Source: Deltaproteobacteria bacterium (lineage in GTDB: Bacteria; Desulfobacterota; Desulfobacteria; Desulfobacterales; Desulfatirhabdiaceae). Taken from it: a stretch of DNA of 64,000 nucleotides. Positions within the stretch are counted from its first letter, which is position 1; every line of letters starts with the position of its first letter. A program made the translations under genes and the position numbers. Below are positions 1 through 9,246 of this stretch, piece by piece. The notes beneath the pieces are model-generated. The model saw only the letters and a program-made list of their open reading frames with translations, had not been told where the DNA came from and did not search any database. The stretch spans positions 36,180 through 100,179 of the forward strand of contig JACRBZ010000073.1 in the NCBI GenBank assembly GCA_016219185.1. Direction: 5' to 3'.

Positions 1-1
1 T

Positions 2-1615
2 AAAGACAGCGGCCTGGCCAGGCTCTGGAAAAAAGTCGTTCAGGCAAAAATGCCCGCCATTGTTGATTTTGAACCCTATGCCCCATCCAAAAACAAGCCG
101 GCTGCATTTGCAGGTTACCCCATCATGGGTAGTAATGATAAACTGATCGGTGTCATTGCATTTGAACTTTCCACCGAACACATCAACGCCATCATGAATC
201 AGCGGGATGGCCTGGGAAAAACAGGAACAGCCTATCTCGTGGGTCGGGATAAGCTGCTTCGGTCCGATTCTCTCGTGAATTCTGAGCATTTTTCAATGAA
301 AGCCTCATTTGCAAACCCGGATACCGGAAAGGTGGATACCGAGGCTGTCCGGGAAGCGCTTGCGGGCCGCTCCGGAGAAAAGATAATTCGGGATTATGAA
401 GGCCACATCGTGCTATCGGCGTATTCACCCCTGAAGATCGATGAGCTGAGCTGGGCCATCCTATCTGAAATTGAAAAAGACGAGGCTTTCGGCGCGATTC
501 ATTCATTACAATGGATAATGGGAACAGCAGGTGTCATGGGAACCGTGGTCATTGTTTTCGTGGCATATCTGATTACCCGATCCATTGCCTATCCCATCAG
601 AAAGAGCACCAAGTTTGCCAAACGCATATCGGAAGGTGATTTTACGGAACTGCTGGATCTGGACCAGGAAGATGAGACCGGAGTTCTCTCAAAGGCTCTG
701 AATCTCATGGTAATCAACCTCAGAGGCATGATCGGCCAGATTGTAGAGGGCGTGGAGACGCTATCAGCCTCTTCGACCGAACTCTCCGCCATATCCAGGC
801 AGATGTCAAAAAATGCCGGTCAGACGTATGATCTGTCCGGAAATGTTGCTGCCGCATCCGAGGAAATGAGTGCCAACATGTCATCCGTGGCTGCCGCAAC
901 AGAGCAGACATCCAGCAACGTCGATATGGTTGCCGCGGCTGCCGAGGAAATGACGGCAACGATCAATGAGATTTCCAGGAACGCGGAAAAAGCCAGAAAT
1001 ATCACCAATCGTGCTGTTTCCGATGCCCAGGGCGCATCCAAAACAGTTGATGAACTCGGAACAGCCGCTCGAGAAATCGGAAAAGTGACTGAAGTCATTG
1101 CCGATATTTCGGATCAAACCAATCTTTTGGCTTTAAACGCCACCATCGAGGCTGCGCGGGCAGGGGATGCCGGAAGAGGATTTGCGGTTGTGGCCAATGA
1201 AATTAAGGAACTGGCCAGGCAGACAGCCCGGGCTACCGATGAAATCAAAACGCGAATCGAAGGAATTCAGAATTCCGCATCCGGTACGGTAGCCCAAATC
1301 CAGCAGATTTCAAAGGTGATCCATGAGATTGACGAAATCGTTTCCTCCATTGCAACGGCTGTGGAAGAGCAATCCATTACCACCAGTGATATTGCCGGCA
1401 ATGTTGCCCAGGCGGCCCGGGGATTACACGAAGTTACCCAGAATGTGGCTCAGAGTTCGATGGTGGCCCTGAGTATTGCCAGAGAGATATCCGGTGTCAA
1501 TCAGGCGGGTGAAGAAATCTCTTCAAACAGTTCCCAGGTCAGCCTGAGTGCCGACGAGCTCAAGAAACTGGCAAAGAGTTTGAAGGAAATGGTCGAGATA
1601 TTCAAAATGGGATGA
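2..1615 (+). CDS. Methyl-accepting chemotaxis protein (5' truncated by window edge)
   Basis: The frame is open from base 2, so the ATG at 50 in the ORF track is internal and the true start lies outside the window. Visible parts in order: the end of a periplasmic Cache-type sensor domain, one transmembrane helix ([17 protein letters not shown]), a HAMP linker starting at [16 protein letters not shown], and a long coiled-coil signalling domain with the conserved hairpin tip [18 protein letters not shown]. Such receptors sit in the inner membrane and control CheA through CheW. CheW, CheB and CheR follow immediately, so this is probably the dedicated receptor of that cluster. The ligand cannot be read from the sequence. 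The stop codon lies inside a dispersed repeat. Confidence 0.93.
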   Translation, partial: KDSGLARLWKKVVQAKMPAIVDFEPYAPSKNKPAAFAGYPIMGSNDKLIGVIAFELSTEHINAIMNQRDGLGKTGTAYLVGRDKLLRSDSLVNSEHFSMKASFANPDTGKVDTEAVREALAGRSGEKIIRDYEGHIVLSAYSPLKIDELSWAILSEIEKDEAFGAIHSLQWIMGTAGVMGTVVIVFVAYLITRSIAYPIRKSTKFAKRISEGDFTELLDLDQEDETGVLSKALNLMVINLRGMIGQIVEGVETLSASSTELSAISRQMSKNAGQTYDLSGNVAAASEEMSANMSSVAAATEQTSSNVDMVAAAAEEMTATINEISRNAEKARNITNRAVSDAQGASKTVDELGTAAREIGKVTEVIADISDQTNLLALNATIEAARAGDAGRGFAVVANEIKELARQTARATDEIKTRIEGIQNSASGTVAQIQQISKVIHEIDEIVSSIATAVEEQSITTSDIAGNVAQAARGLHEVTQNVAQSSMVALSIAREISGVNQAGEEISSNSSQVSLSADELKKLAKSLKEMVEIFKMG

Positions 1616-1756
1616 CTTCGTAAAAATTCCAGCAGGTGGAACACCGGTCGTTGCGCGGCATCCTTCGTCATTGCGGCGTACCCAAAAGTACGGCAGGCGG
1701 AACGCCGGTCCTCAGAATTTGCGTGCCTCGCATCTGGAGCTTTTTACAAATTCATC
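1611..1756 (+). repeat. Dispersed TIR-bounded repeat, copy A
   Basis: The element starts GATGACTTCGTAAAAA and ends TTTTTACAAATTCATC, which are imperfect inverted repeats of each other. Its core (CATCCTTCGTCATTGCGGCG) recurs almost exactly near 39.77 kb and 53.49 kb, and inverted and diverged near 32.7 kb. It carries no coding capacity. The MCP stop codon (1613-1615) is contributed by its left end. It resembles a MITE or REP-type element. Confidence 0.85.
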
Positions 1757-1797
1757 CGAAATTTTGAATTTTTACGGGTTCATCAGGAGAAAGAGAT

Positions 1798-2247
1798 ATG
1801 CCGAGCCGTTTCGAAAGATCACAGTCCTATGTTGACCTGGCCACATTCAATGTCGGTAATGCGTGCTGCGGAATAAACATCCTGAGGGTTCAGGAGATCA
1901 ATAAACTGACCGAAGTTACGCGCGTCCCTCTGGCACCTGATTATGTTAAAGGGATTCTAAACCTTCGGGGGCAGATCATTACAGTGATCGATGTTGGAAA
2001 AAGACTGGGCCTGCCATCCGGCGAAGTGGATGATGCAAGGAAACAGAGAAATATCATCGTCCATTTTGAAAATGAGTCCATCGGCCTTTTGGTGGATAAT
2101 ATCGGCGATGTGTTCAGAGCGGAAAATGAAAATATCGAAAAGCCGCCTGCGAATGCAGTCGGAATACAAGGGCAATTTTTTGAAGGCGTCTTTAAGACCG
2201 AACAACAGCTAATCAGCATTTTAAACCTGGCCGAAGTGCTTGGGTGA
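1798..2247 (+). CDS. cheW: Chemotaxis coupling protein CheW
   Basis: A 149-residue single-domain CheW, the usual length for the family. It shows the hallmark segment LRGQIITVIDVGKRLGLP and the C-terminal ISILNLAEVL strand. CheW links receptors to the histidine kinase CheA at the inner membrane. The ATG at 1798 is preceded by an AGGAGAAAGAG ribosome site. The gene overlaps or abuts cheB, implying a joint transcript of cheW-cheB-cheR-pleD-like. No cheA is visible, so it should lie upstream of the window. Confidence 0.93.
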   Translation: MPSRFERSQSYVDLATFNVGNACCGINILRVQEINKLTEVTRVPLAPDYVKGILNLRGQIITVIDVGKRLGLPSGEVDDARKQRNIIVHFENESIGLLVDNIGDVFRAENENIEKPPANAVGIQGQFFEGVFKTEQQLISILNLAEVLG

Positions 2248-2258
2248 TCGGATTGCGT

Positions 2259-3353
2259 ATGTCTGATACCGTGACGCTTAAAGCGCTTATCGTTGATGAT
2301 AGCGCCATGCACCGAAAGATAGTTCAGGACGTTCTGGAGACGTTTCCTTATGTTGAAGTTGTCGGAGCGGCCCAGAACGGAAAAATCGCGCTATTAAAAG
2401 CAGCTTCGTTGAAACCGGACCTGTTGACGCTGGATATTGAAATGCCTGAAATGGACGGGCTGGAAGTGCTGGAACGCCTGAGACACGAACTGCCGGAAGC
2501 TGTTGCCATTGTGTTCAGCGCCTTCACCACGGAAGGGGCCAGAATCACATTGCGGGCACTTGAACTCGGCGCCTTTGATTTCATCCCCAAACCCAGTGCC
2601 GGGAAACTGGAGGAGAACAGGGAGCGCTTCAGGTCCGAGATCGAGCCCATGCTGGAAACATTGATTCGATCAAAGAGAATAAAGCCGGTTGCAAAGGAGG
2701 CTTCGGTTCTTCTGAAAAAACAAATCATCACCGATCCTGGCGCCATGCGTTTGCGGCGGAATTCGGATAAATCCAGAGCGATTGCCATCGGCATTTCAAC
2801 AGGTGGCCCGGTTGCACTGGCAAAAATGATCCCCAGCATTCCCGCGGATGTCGGCGTTCCCATATTTATCGTTCAACACATGCCGCCCATGTTTACCGAT
2901 GCGCTTGCTGCCAAACTCGATTCGATGGGCAATGTTTCGGTTAAGGAAGCGGTTGATGGCGAGGTGATTCGAGCCAACACCGTGTATATTGCTCCCGGAG
3001 GCAGGCAGATGAAGGTAGGGACGCTGGATTCCGGCAGCCAGTTGGTGATTCAGGTGACCGACGACCCCCCTGAAAATAACTGCAAACCCTCTGCGGATTA
3101 TCTGTTTCGGTCGATTGCGCGTCATTATGGAAAATATTCGACAGGGGTTATCATGACGGGCATGGGCTATGACGGAACCGAGGGATTGAAACTGATGAAG
3201 CAAAACGGAGCCATGATCATTGCTCAGGATGAATCAACCAGCGCTGTTTATGGCATGCCCAGAAAGCCCGTGGAGATAGGGATCGTGGATGTAATTGCAC
3301 CACTGGATCTTATGGCCGAGGAAATCTGCCGGACCGTTCGAGACCGGTTTTAG
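2259..3353 (+). CDS. cheB: Protein-glutamate methylesterase CheB
   Basis: Removes methyl groups from receptor glutamates to reset adaptation. The N-terminal receiver domain has the phospho-acceptor Asp in LLTLDIEMPEMDG and the FIPKP lysine. The C-terminal methylesterase has the three catalytic segments: Ser in ISTGGPVAL, His in FIVQHMPP and Asp in MTGMGYDGTEGL. Two starts are possible: a GTG at 2244 overlapping the cheW stop, and the ATG at 2259 used here, which gives the normal receiver N terminus. cheR follows after 21 bases. Confidence 0.93.
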   Translation: MSDTVTLKALIVDDSAMHRKIVQDVLETFPYVEVVGAAQNGKIALLKAASLKPDLLTLDIEMPEMDGLEVLERLRHELPEAVAIVFSAFTTEGARITLRALELGAFDFIPKPSAGKLEENRERFRSEIEPMLETLIRSKRIKPVAKEASVLLKKQIITDPGAMRLRRNSDKSRAIAIGISTGGPVALAKMIPSIPADVGVPIFIVQHMPPMFTDALAAKLDSMGNVSVKEAVDGEVIRANTVYIAPGGRQMKVGTLDSGSQLVIQVTDDPPENNCKPSADYLFRSIARHYGKYSTGVIMTGMGYDGTEGLKLMKQNGAMIIAQDESTSAVYGMPRKPVEIGIVDVIAPLDLMAEEICRTVRDRF

Positions 3354-3374
3354 AGTCGGCGATTGTGAAGTGTC

Positions 3375-4217
3375 ATGCTGGAAGTGGATCAGACCGAATT
3401 CAGATTGTGGGCAAGATATGTTTATGATATCTCGGGTATTTCACTGGAGCCGGCCAAATCCTATCTGATTGAATCCAGACTGGGTCCGTTGCTGAATGAA
3501 TATGCATGCCGGAAATTCAGCGATCTGTATCAAAAATCCAAAATGGACAGTACCCGCACCATTGAAAAGCGGATCATTGATCAGATTACAACCAATGAGA
3601 CTTTTTTTTTCAGGGATAACGCTCCGTTTGAAATGCTGAAATACAAGATATTGCCGGATATCGTGGATCGAAAAACGCAAAATGCGTTTTCAAATTCTCC
3701 GATTTCTCTTCGGATCTGGAGCGCCGGATGCTCCACCGGACAGGAGGTTTACAGTATCGCCATTGCGCTACAAGAAATTCTTGGTGATCTGAATCCGTAT
3801 AACGTGACGGTTTTGGGGACGGATATTTCCAGCTTGGCAATTGCGCGGGCCAGTCAGGGGATGTATAGCCGGTTCGAAATGGATCGGGGACTGACTTCCG
3901 AACGGATGGAACGCTATTTTGTTCCTGAAGGCGGGATGTGGAAAGTCAAAGATGAAATTCGGTCCCTGGCAACCTTTAAAAAGATGAACCTGATGCAGCC
4001 TTTTCTGGGGCTGGGGAAGTTTGATATCATATTTTGCAGAAACGTGGCCATCTATTTCATGATGGATGATCGGAAAAAACTGTTTCGCCATATCGAAGAT
4101 ATCCTTGCGGCGGATGGATGTCTGATCATCGGCTCCACCGAGTCGTTGACGGGAATCGCCCCTCGGTTTGAACCCAAGCGACATCTCAGGTCTGTGTTTT
4201 ACCAGTTGAAGAAATGA
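3375..4217 (+). CDS. cheR: Chemotaxis protein methyltransferase CheR
   Basis: Methylates receptor glutamates with S-adenosylmethionine, opposing CheB. The protein has an N-terminal helical CheR domain followed by the Rossmann methyltransferase domain: SAM-binding loop RIWSAGCSTGQEVYSIAI, acidic strand VTVLGTDIS and the DIIFCRNVAIYF motif. Length (280 aa) is normal. It lies between cheB and a PleD-like gene with very short spacing, so it is probably in the same operon. Confidence 0.93.
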   Translation: MLEVDQTEFRLWARYVYDISGISLEPAKSYLIESRLGPLLNEYACRKFSDLYQKSKMDSTRTIEKRIIDQITTNETFFFRDNAPFEMLKYKILPDIVDRKTQNAFSNSPISLRIWSAGCSTGQEVYSIAIALQEILGDLNPYNVTVLGTDISSLAIARASQGMYSRFEMDRGLTSERMERYFVPEGGMWKVKDEIRSLATFKKMNLMQPFLGLGKFDIIFCRNVAIYFMMDDRKKLFRHIEDILAADGCLIIGSTESLTGIAPRFEPKRHLRSVFYQLKK

Positions 4218-4248
4218 TGTGCCGATTCAGGCAGAAGGAATGGTTTAT

Positions 4249-5613
4249 ATGACCGGCTCAGCAAGACGAATACTCGTGGTGGATGACAGCCAGACAATAA
4301 GAATGCAGATTCGAGAGGAACTGGAGGAAGGGGGATACGAGGTCATTGAAGCTAAAAATGGTCTTGAGGCTCTCATCCAGGCCGCTTCTCCATCCCCCCC
4401 GGATTTGATTACGCTTGATATTGAAATGCCGAAGATGAACGGTTTCGAAACCTGCCGAAAGCTCAGAGAGGCGCGTTATGCCCGATTTGTTGACAGTGGA
4501 GATCATCGGGTGCCCATTATTTTCATTACCGGTAACGATACGATCGAGGATCGGAAAAAAGGTTTTGAGTTGGGTGCCGTGGACTTTATCGCCAAGCCGT
4601 TTCAAAAAGGGGGAGTCCTTGCCGTTGCAAACAAAATCCTGAATCCGCCCCTGATGCATAAGGGAATTCAAGCCCTTGTCGCAGATGATAACATCGTCGC
4701 CAGAAAAATTGCATCATTATGCCTGAGCCGGGAAGGAATTGAAGTCCATGAGGCCGAGGACGGCAAACAGGCCTGTGAAATCATGCATGCCGTCGGGGCC
4801 AAGATGGATATCGTCATCACCGATCTTGTCATGCCGAATATGGATGGGATGCAGTTGTGCAGGCATATTCGGCAGGATCTCGGCAGGCAGAATATTCCGA
4901 TCATCGTCTTGACCGCCATGTCGGATCTTTCCGAGATCCTGGAAGTCTTCAAGGTCGGGGCCTCGGATTATCTCGTCAAACCTTTTGCCAAAGAGGAACT
5001 CCTGGCCCGAATCAACGTGCACATTGAAAGAAACAAAGTGAACCGGGAACTTCGGGAAACGATCAAACTTTTAAAAGAAGCCAACGAGAAAGTTGAAAAA
5101 ATGTCCGTCATGGATCCCTTAACCGGATGCTATAATCGGGGGTATCTGAATAAACAGATTGAAATAGAAATCAAACGATCCATCCGATATCGCAGACCGC
5201 TGGCCATTATTCTTTCGGACATCGATCATTTTAAAAAGGTCAATGATTCCTATGGCCACCAGACCGGAGATACGGTTTTGATTCGTTTTGTGGAAATCCT
5301 CAAGAACGTTATCAGAAGCGATATGGATTGGATCGCACGGTTTGGGGGGGAAGAATTCCTGGTCATACTGCCCGAAACAACCGTATCCAATGCCGGAATC
5401 GTTGCGGAAAAACTCAGAAGCATGGTATCCCATGAACCGATTTGCTGCGAAGATGTTCAGATAAGCATTACGTCCAGTTTTGGAGTAACCGGAATTGATC
5501 CCGTCACGCAACCGATTCTGCCGTCATTTGAACAGATGCTTAAAGCGGCTGATGAAAATCTCTATCGTGCAAAAAAAGAAGGGCGAAATAAGGTTGTCAG
5601 CAGTTTGTTGTGA
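4249..5613 (+). CDS. PleD-like response regulator: REC-REC-GGDEF diguanylate cyclase
   Basis: Two tandem receiver domains (acceptor Asp in LITLDIEMPKMNG and in IVITDLVMPNMDG) are followed by a GGDEF domain with the active motif FGGEEF. Order and length match PleD, so it probably makes cyclic di-GMP when phosphorylated. The inhibitory I-site upstream of GGEEF reads SDMD where RxxD is expected, so product inhibition may be weakened. The ORF opens at GTG 4219, but the ATG at 4249 has a better ribosome site (AGAAGGA). It ends the chemosensory operon and links it to cyclic di-GMP output. Confidence 0.88.
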   Translation: MTGSARRILVVDDSQTIRMQIREELEEGGYEVIEAKNGLEALIQAASPSPPDLITLDIEMPKMNGFETCRKLREARYARFVDSGDHRVPIIFITGNDTIEDRKKGFELGAVDFIAKPFQKGGVLAVANKILNPPLMHKGIQALVADDNIVARKIASLCLSREGIEVHEAEDGKQACEIMHAVGAKMDIVITDLVMPNMDGMQLCRHIRQDLGRQNIPIIVLTAMSDLSEILEVFKVGASDYLVKPFAKEELLARINVHIERNKVNRELRETIKLLKEANEKVEKMSVMDPLTGCYNRGYLNKQIEIEIKRSIRYRRPLAIILSDIDHFKKVNDSYGHQTGDTVLIRFVEILKNVIRSDMDWIARFGGEEFLVILPETTVSNAGIVAEKLRSMVSHEPICCEDVQISITSSFGVTGIDPVTQPILPSFEQMLKAADENLYRAKKEGRNKVVSSLL

Positions 5614-5821
5614 TGGCTACAGGTGTTATTGAGGCGTCTTTGTCAAGAACCTTGCGGGTTTTGGAAGAAATGCAATAAAGATCAAAAGGTTTTTGAATAA
5701 AGCTGTTGCATCCCGGCTTTGGAATCCGGGCCGCTTCCTCCGACAGGCTGTATCCGCTGGAAACAAGTACCTTCAATCCAGGCTGGATCTGGTTCATTAG
5801 GATGCTTATCACCAAAACCAT
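5597..5821 (-). pseudogene. Relic of a receiver domain (hybrid kinase C terminus)
   Basis: The minus-strand frame reads IQPGLKVLVSSGYSLSEEA, then GCNSFIQKPF and TRKVLD. This is the beta4-alpha5 half of the receiver domain that often ends hybrid sensor kinases (typical KVLLSSGYS...GFIQKPF...VREVLD). The phosphorylated Asp half and everything upstream are missing, and no ribosome site precedes the first ATG. I read it as a degraded gene end rather than a functional gene. Confidence 0.6.
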
Positions 5822-5870
5822 AGTGGTATCTGATCTATATGGAAAAGAGCTGCGGATAAATGAAGTCTTC

Positions 5871-6923
5871 TTAGAGAACCCTTATGCCCGCATGCGGGGC
5901 CGCCAAAGCCATTCCCACCAGTTTGGCATGCATGACGCCGGCGGCCCGAAGTGCCTGTACCAGTTGCTGCGCCTGCCCGGCCGACACGGATAAAAGAAGT
6001 CCTCCCGAGGTTTGCGGATCGAAGAGAAGCTCTCTTTGCGAGGATGAGAGATCCGCCTTTACCTCCAGATGCGCCTCGACGAGTTTTCGGTTGGCCGCGT
6101 TGCTTCCTGTGGTTTCCCCCTTGCGGTACATATCCATGGCATTGGCATAGAAGGGCAGATCTGCATAAACGATATCGATCTGCACACTGCTGCCGCGGGC
6201 CATCTCCAGCGTATGACCCAAAATGCCAAAGCCGGTAATGTCCGTGCAGGCATGAATATCATAGGCCAGTGCCACTTGAAGGGCGGTGTGGTTGAGGGCC
6301 GCAATATCGGGCAGGATTGCTTCCAGCTCCGCCCATGGCAGCTTCCTGGCCCGGTTTGCATTGAAAAGGACCCCCGTTCCCAGGGGCTTGGTGAGGATAA
6401 GGGCATCTCCGGGGCGAACCCCCGTGTTGGTCAGGATACGGTCTGGAGAAACGATTCCGGTTACTGCCAAACCGTATTTGGGTTCCTCGTCGTCAACGGA
6501 GTGACCGCCGGCCAGAGAAGCGCCCGCCTCCGTGATTTTTTCGTGGCCTCCGCGAAGAATTTCCCTGAGCATATCGGACCCAAGTTTCTTCATGGGATAC
6601 ATGACCAGATTCAGCGCCGTGATGGGGCGTCCTCCCATGGCATAAACATCTGACAGGGAATTGGCTGCGGCGATGCGTCCGAACCAGACGGGATCATCCA
6701 CCGGCGGTGTAATGAAATCGACCGTGGAGATGACCGCGAGTTCATTACTGAGTCTATAGACCGCGGCATCGTCGCTGGACTCAAACCCCACCAGAAGATT
6801 GGGGTCCGTGGGCGAGGGAAACCCTTGAAGTGCGTCCGACAGAGCCGTCGGACCAATTTTTGCCGCTCAGCCACAAGTCCGTGCCAGCCCGGTGAGTGTC
6901 TTTTTTCTGCCAAAGAAATTCAT
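5871..6923 (-). CDS. selD: Selenide, water dikinase SelD, selenocysteine-containing
   Basis: Makes selenophosphate from selenide and ATP for Sec-tRNA and seleno-tRNA synthesis. The ORF track starts at 6791, but the same frame continues upstream through one TGA to ATG 6921-6923. The reading is MNFFGRKKTL...ARTCG-U-AAKIGPTALSDAL. The TGA (6867-6869, codon 19) falls exactly at the catalytic Cys/Sec position before the conserved AAKIGP lysine segment. A stem-loop follows at the right distance. The rest is a full SelD: FESSDDAAV, VDFITPPVDDP, DVYAMGG, GGHSVDD, TDITGFGILGH, DPQTSGGLL. Total 350 codons, a normal length. The gene stands alone; selA and selB are not in the window. Confidence 0.92.
6834..6853 (-). 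promoter_or_regulatory. Candidate bacterial SECIS hairpin in selD
   Basis: On the minus strand, 13 bases after the in-frame TGA, GTCCGAC pairs perfectly with GTCGGAC around the six-base loop GGCTCT. Position and G-containing loop fit bacterial SECIS elements that recruit SelB. Confidence 0.75.
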
Positions 6924-7338
6924 TTTTCTTTCCTTTAAATTCGCGGCCTGTATTGCCGTCCGCAAACCGGACATAAACATGTCGATTTGCGATGTAAATT
7001 TCTAAATATATTAGTAAGATAAATCTGTCAAATTCAATAAAGTTATAGTTTTTGACTTATTATTCTTGTTGGTTATCATCCGGAGTATTCCCTGTCCGTG
7101 CTTTTTATTAAAGGAGTCATCGAAAACGGATAGTTACAATTCCCGGTCGAAGAAAGTCATCTTCGAAAAATTTATTGCGGACCGTGTGATCGGGGGCCTG
7201 GCGGATCACAACCGAACCCGTGTTTATGGTCCCGCGTCATGAACATCGCGGGGAGCAAACACTTTAAGATCGCCTTGAAACATGTTATTGATAGTTTAGC
7301 TGAATCATGTCATTCTCGGTTTTAATAGGGAGCAGCTC
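6924..7338. other. 415-bp intergenic region between selD and the hydrolase gene
   Basis: Divergent promoter region for selD (minus) and the hydrolase gene (plus). The selD-proximal 150 bases are AT-rich. I see no convincing small gene, tRNA or strong promoter hexamers. The short minus ORF 7285-7506 overlaps the hydrolase gene and is a shadow. Confidence 0.5.
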
Positions 7339-8124
7339 ATGAAACCAGACGACGCGATCATATCCCACATCCTGTTTCACCCCAGAGAGGAGGAGCCGGG
7401 CTTTGTCCCGGAAGGAATCCGGACCCTCACCGTATCCGGAAACGCCGAAATCGGCGGATATCTGCACCTTCACCCGACAAGCGATACGCTCCTGCTTTTT
7501 TTTCACGGCAATGGCGAAATCGCCGCCGACTATGACGATATTTCATCCTTTTTTACCAATTGCGGCGTTTCATTCTGGATTGTCGATTATCGCGGGTACG
7601 GCAGAAGCTCCGGCCTGCCGTCATACAGCCTCATGTTTGACGATGCCCAGGCCCTCTTAAACGATGTCCTCCGCATGGCGCAGGCCGTGGGAAGGACGTT
7701 CAACCGTATTCTGGTCATGGGCCGATCTCTCGGGAGCGCATCCGCGATGTTTCTGGCTTCCCGTCATGCATCGCAGTTGAGCGGCCTGCTTCTGGACAGC
7801 CCGTACGCCGATGGATTGAAGCTCATTTACAGGCTGAGTGGAATCGCTTTGAACAGAGAGGATTTACCGGAGTTCATGGATAACATCGATCTCATGCGCA
7901 CCACAGATCTACCGACGCTGATCATTCACGGCACTATTGACCAGATCATTCCCGTTTCCGATGCCAGAGCCCTTTACAACGCCTGCGGAAATACGGCCAG
8001 GCGTCTGGTCGAGATCGAGGGAGCCGGACACAACGATTTGATGTTCAGAGGCGGCGACCAATACTGGTCCTCGATCCGGCAGCACATCATGCAAACAATC
8101 CAAAAACCCATTTGGCCCGAATGA
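7339..8124 (+). CDS. Alpha/beta hydrolase
   Basis: A 261-residue serine hydrolase. It has the oxyanion-loop motif LLLFFHGNGEIAADY, the nucleophile elbow GRSLGS (Ser after GR), a likely catalytic Asp in IIHGTIDQIIPV and the His in GAGHNDL. No signal peptide is seen, so it should be cytoplasmic. Family resemblance is to small BAAT/YqkD-like acyl hydrolases; the substrate is unknown. ATG 7339 has a GGGAG ribosome site. The following gene is 74 bases downstream and may be co-transcribed. Confidence 0.85.
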   Translation: MKPDDAIISHILFHPREEEPGFVPEGIRTLTVSGNAEIGGYLHLHPTSDTLLLFFHGNGEIAADYDDISSFFTNCGVSFWIVDYRGYGRSSGLPSYSLMFDDAQALLNDVLRMAQAVGRTFNRILVMGRSLGSASAMFLASRHASQLSGLLLDSPYADGLKLIYRLSGIALNREDLPEFMDNIDLMRTTDLPTLIIHGTIDQIIPVSDARALYNACGNTARRLVEIEGAGHNDLMFRGGDQYWSSIRQHIMQTIQKPIWPE

Positions 8125-8198
8125 CTCCGGAAGATCCGCCCGCGTGCTCGGAAGGGGATAGTCTGTCGCCTGCTTACCCAAAACAATGGCTGTAAACA

Positions 8199-8537
8199 AT
8201 GGATAGAAAATTGATATACTCGGACAGACTCGTTTCCATTACTGAGAACGCCATCACTTTCAGGCGTTACTATTACCCTACGCGGAAGGATAAGGTTGTA
8301 CTCCTGGCCAATATTGAAAGTATTGTGGTCAGAGCGCTTACAATCTGGAACGGGAAGTGGAGACTTCACGGGACGGGGTCAATTAAAACCTGGTACCCGG
8401 AAGATATGAATCGGCCACAGCGGGATAGGATTTTCTTTGCCGTGCTGAAAAACCAATGGGTCAATATAGGCTTCACGGTTGAGAACGCAGATCGTGTTGA
8501 AGAGTTTTTTAGAAAGCAGCATCTCATAAAAGCATAG
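8199..8537 (+). CDS. Hypothetical protein, PH-like fold possible
   Basis: A 112-residue protein I do not recognise as a named family. It is rich in beta-type segments (KLIYSDRLVSITENAITFRR; KVVLLANIESIVVRAL) and ends in a helix-like stretch VEEFFRKQH. The pattern resembles bacterial PH-like domains, which is an inference only. No signal peptide or membrane helix. It lies between a hydrolase and a flavodoxin-fold reductase on the same strand, with weak ribosome-site evidence before ATG 8199. Confidence 0.65.
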   Translation: MDRKLIYSDRLVSITENAITFRRYYYPTRKDKVVLLANIESIVVRALTIWNGKWRLHGTGSIKTWYPEDMNRPQRDRIFFAVLKNQWVNIGFTVENADRVEEFFRKQHLIKA

Positions 8538-8610
8538 CACCGCTTTAACTAACGGCGGGATCGGACGTCGATGGTGATCCGCATCGCGTCAGGAATTAAT
8601 AAGGTGATGA

Positions 8611-9219
8611 ATGAAGATATCGATTATTCTGGCCCATCCCGATAAAAACAGCTTTAACCATGCAATCGCCTCCACGGTTGCAGCGGAGGTTGTTCAAAAC
8701 GGGCATGGAGTTCACTTCCACGATTTGTATGCGGAAGGGTTTGATCCCGTTCTTCCAGGAAAAGAGATACCGTCGGAGGCCGCTCTTCCACAATCGGTGG
8801 AGAATCATTGCAATGAGATATCTTCCGCCGATGGCATCGTTATCGTGCATCCGAACTGGTGGGGGCAGCCCCCGGCAATTCTGAAAGGCTGGATAGACAG
8901 GGTGATTCGCCCGGGTGTTGCGTATAATTTTCTTGAAGATGATAGCGGCGAAGGTGTGCCCGCGGGTCTTCTGAAGGCCCGATCCGCCATTGTGTTCAAT
9001 ACTTCCAATACTACGGCGGACAGGGAACAGTCGGTGTTCGGCGATCCATTGGAGCTGATATGGAAGAAATGCATATTCGAGCTTTGCGGCGTAAAGACTT
9101 TTTATCGGGAAATGTTTGGGGTTGTTGTAACCAGCACGTTCGAGCAACGGAGACAATGGCTTGATAAGGTTAGAAACACGGTAAACCACCATTTTCCGGT
9201 CCAGGATAATAAAGCCTGA
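8611..9219 (+). CDS. NAD(P)H oxidoreductase, flavodoxin-like fold
   Basis: A 202-residue NQO/KefF-type quinone reductase family protein. It starts with KISIILAHPDKNSFNHAIA, the flavin phosphate-binding strand-loop, and has the conserved IVIVHPNWWGQPPAILKGWIDRV segment that contacts the flavin. It likely reduces quinones or other electrophiles with NAD(P)H and FMN/FAD in the cytoplasm. It is followed after 27 bases by an old-yellow-enzyme gene, so the pair may act together on electrophiles. Confidence 0.88.
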   Translation: MKISIILAHPDKNSFNHAIASTVAAEVVQNGHGVHFHDLYAEGFDPVLPGKEIPSEAALPQSVENHCNEISSADGIVIVHPNWWGQPPAILKGWIDRVIRPGVAYNFLEDDSGEGVPAGLLKARSAIVFNTSNTTADREQSVFGDPLELIWKKCIFELCGVKTFYREMFGVVVTSTFEQRRQWLDKVRNTVNHHFPVQDNKA

Positions 9220-9246
9220 CATCTTCGTGATCAGAGGAAATTAAAA

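Noticed and set aside
6924-7338. Possible RNA gene in the gap between selD and the hydrolase gene
   Set aside because: No tRNA-like arms (no GTTCRA loop) or recognisable riboswitch core could be made out.
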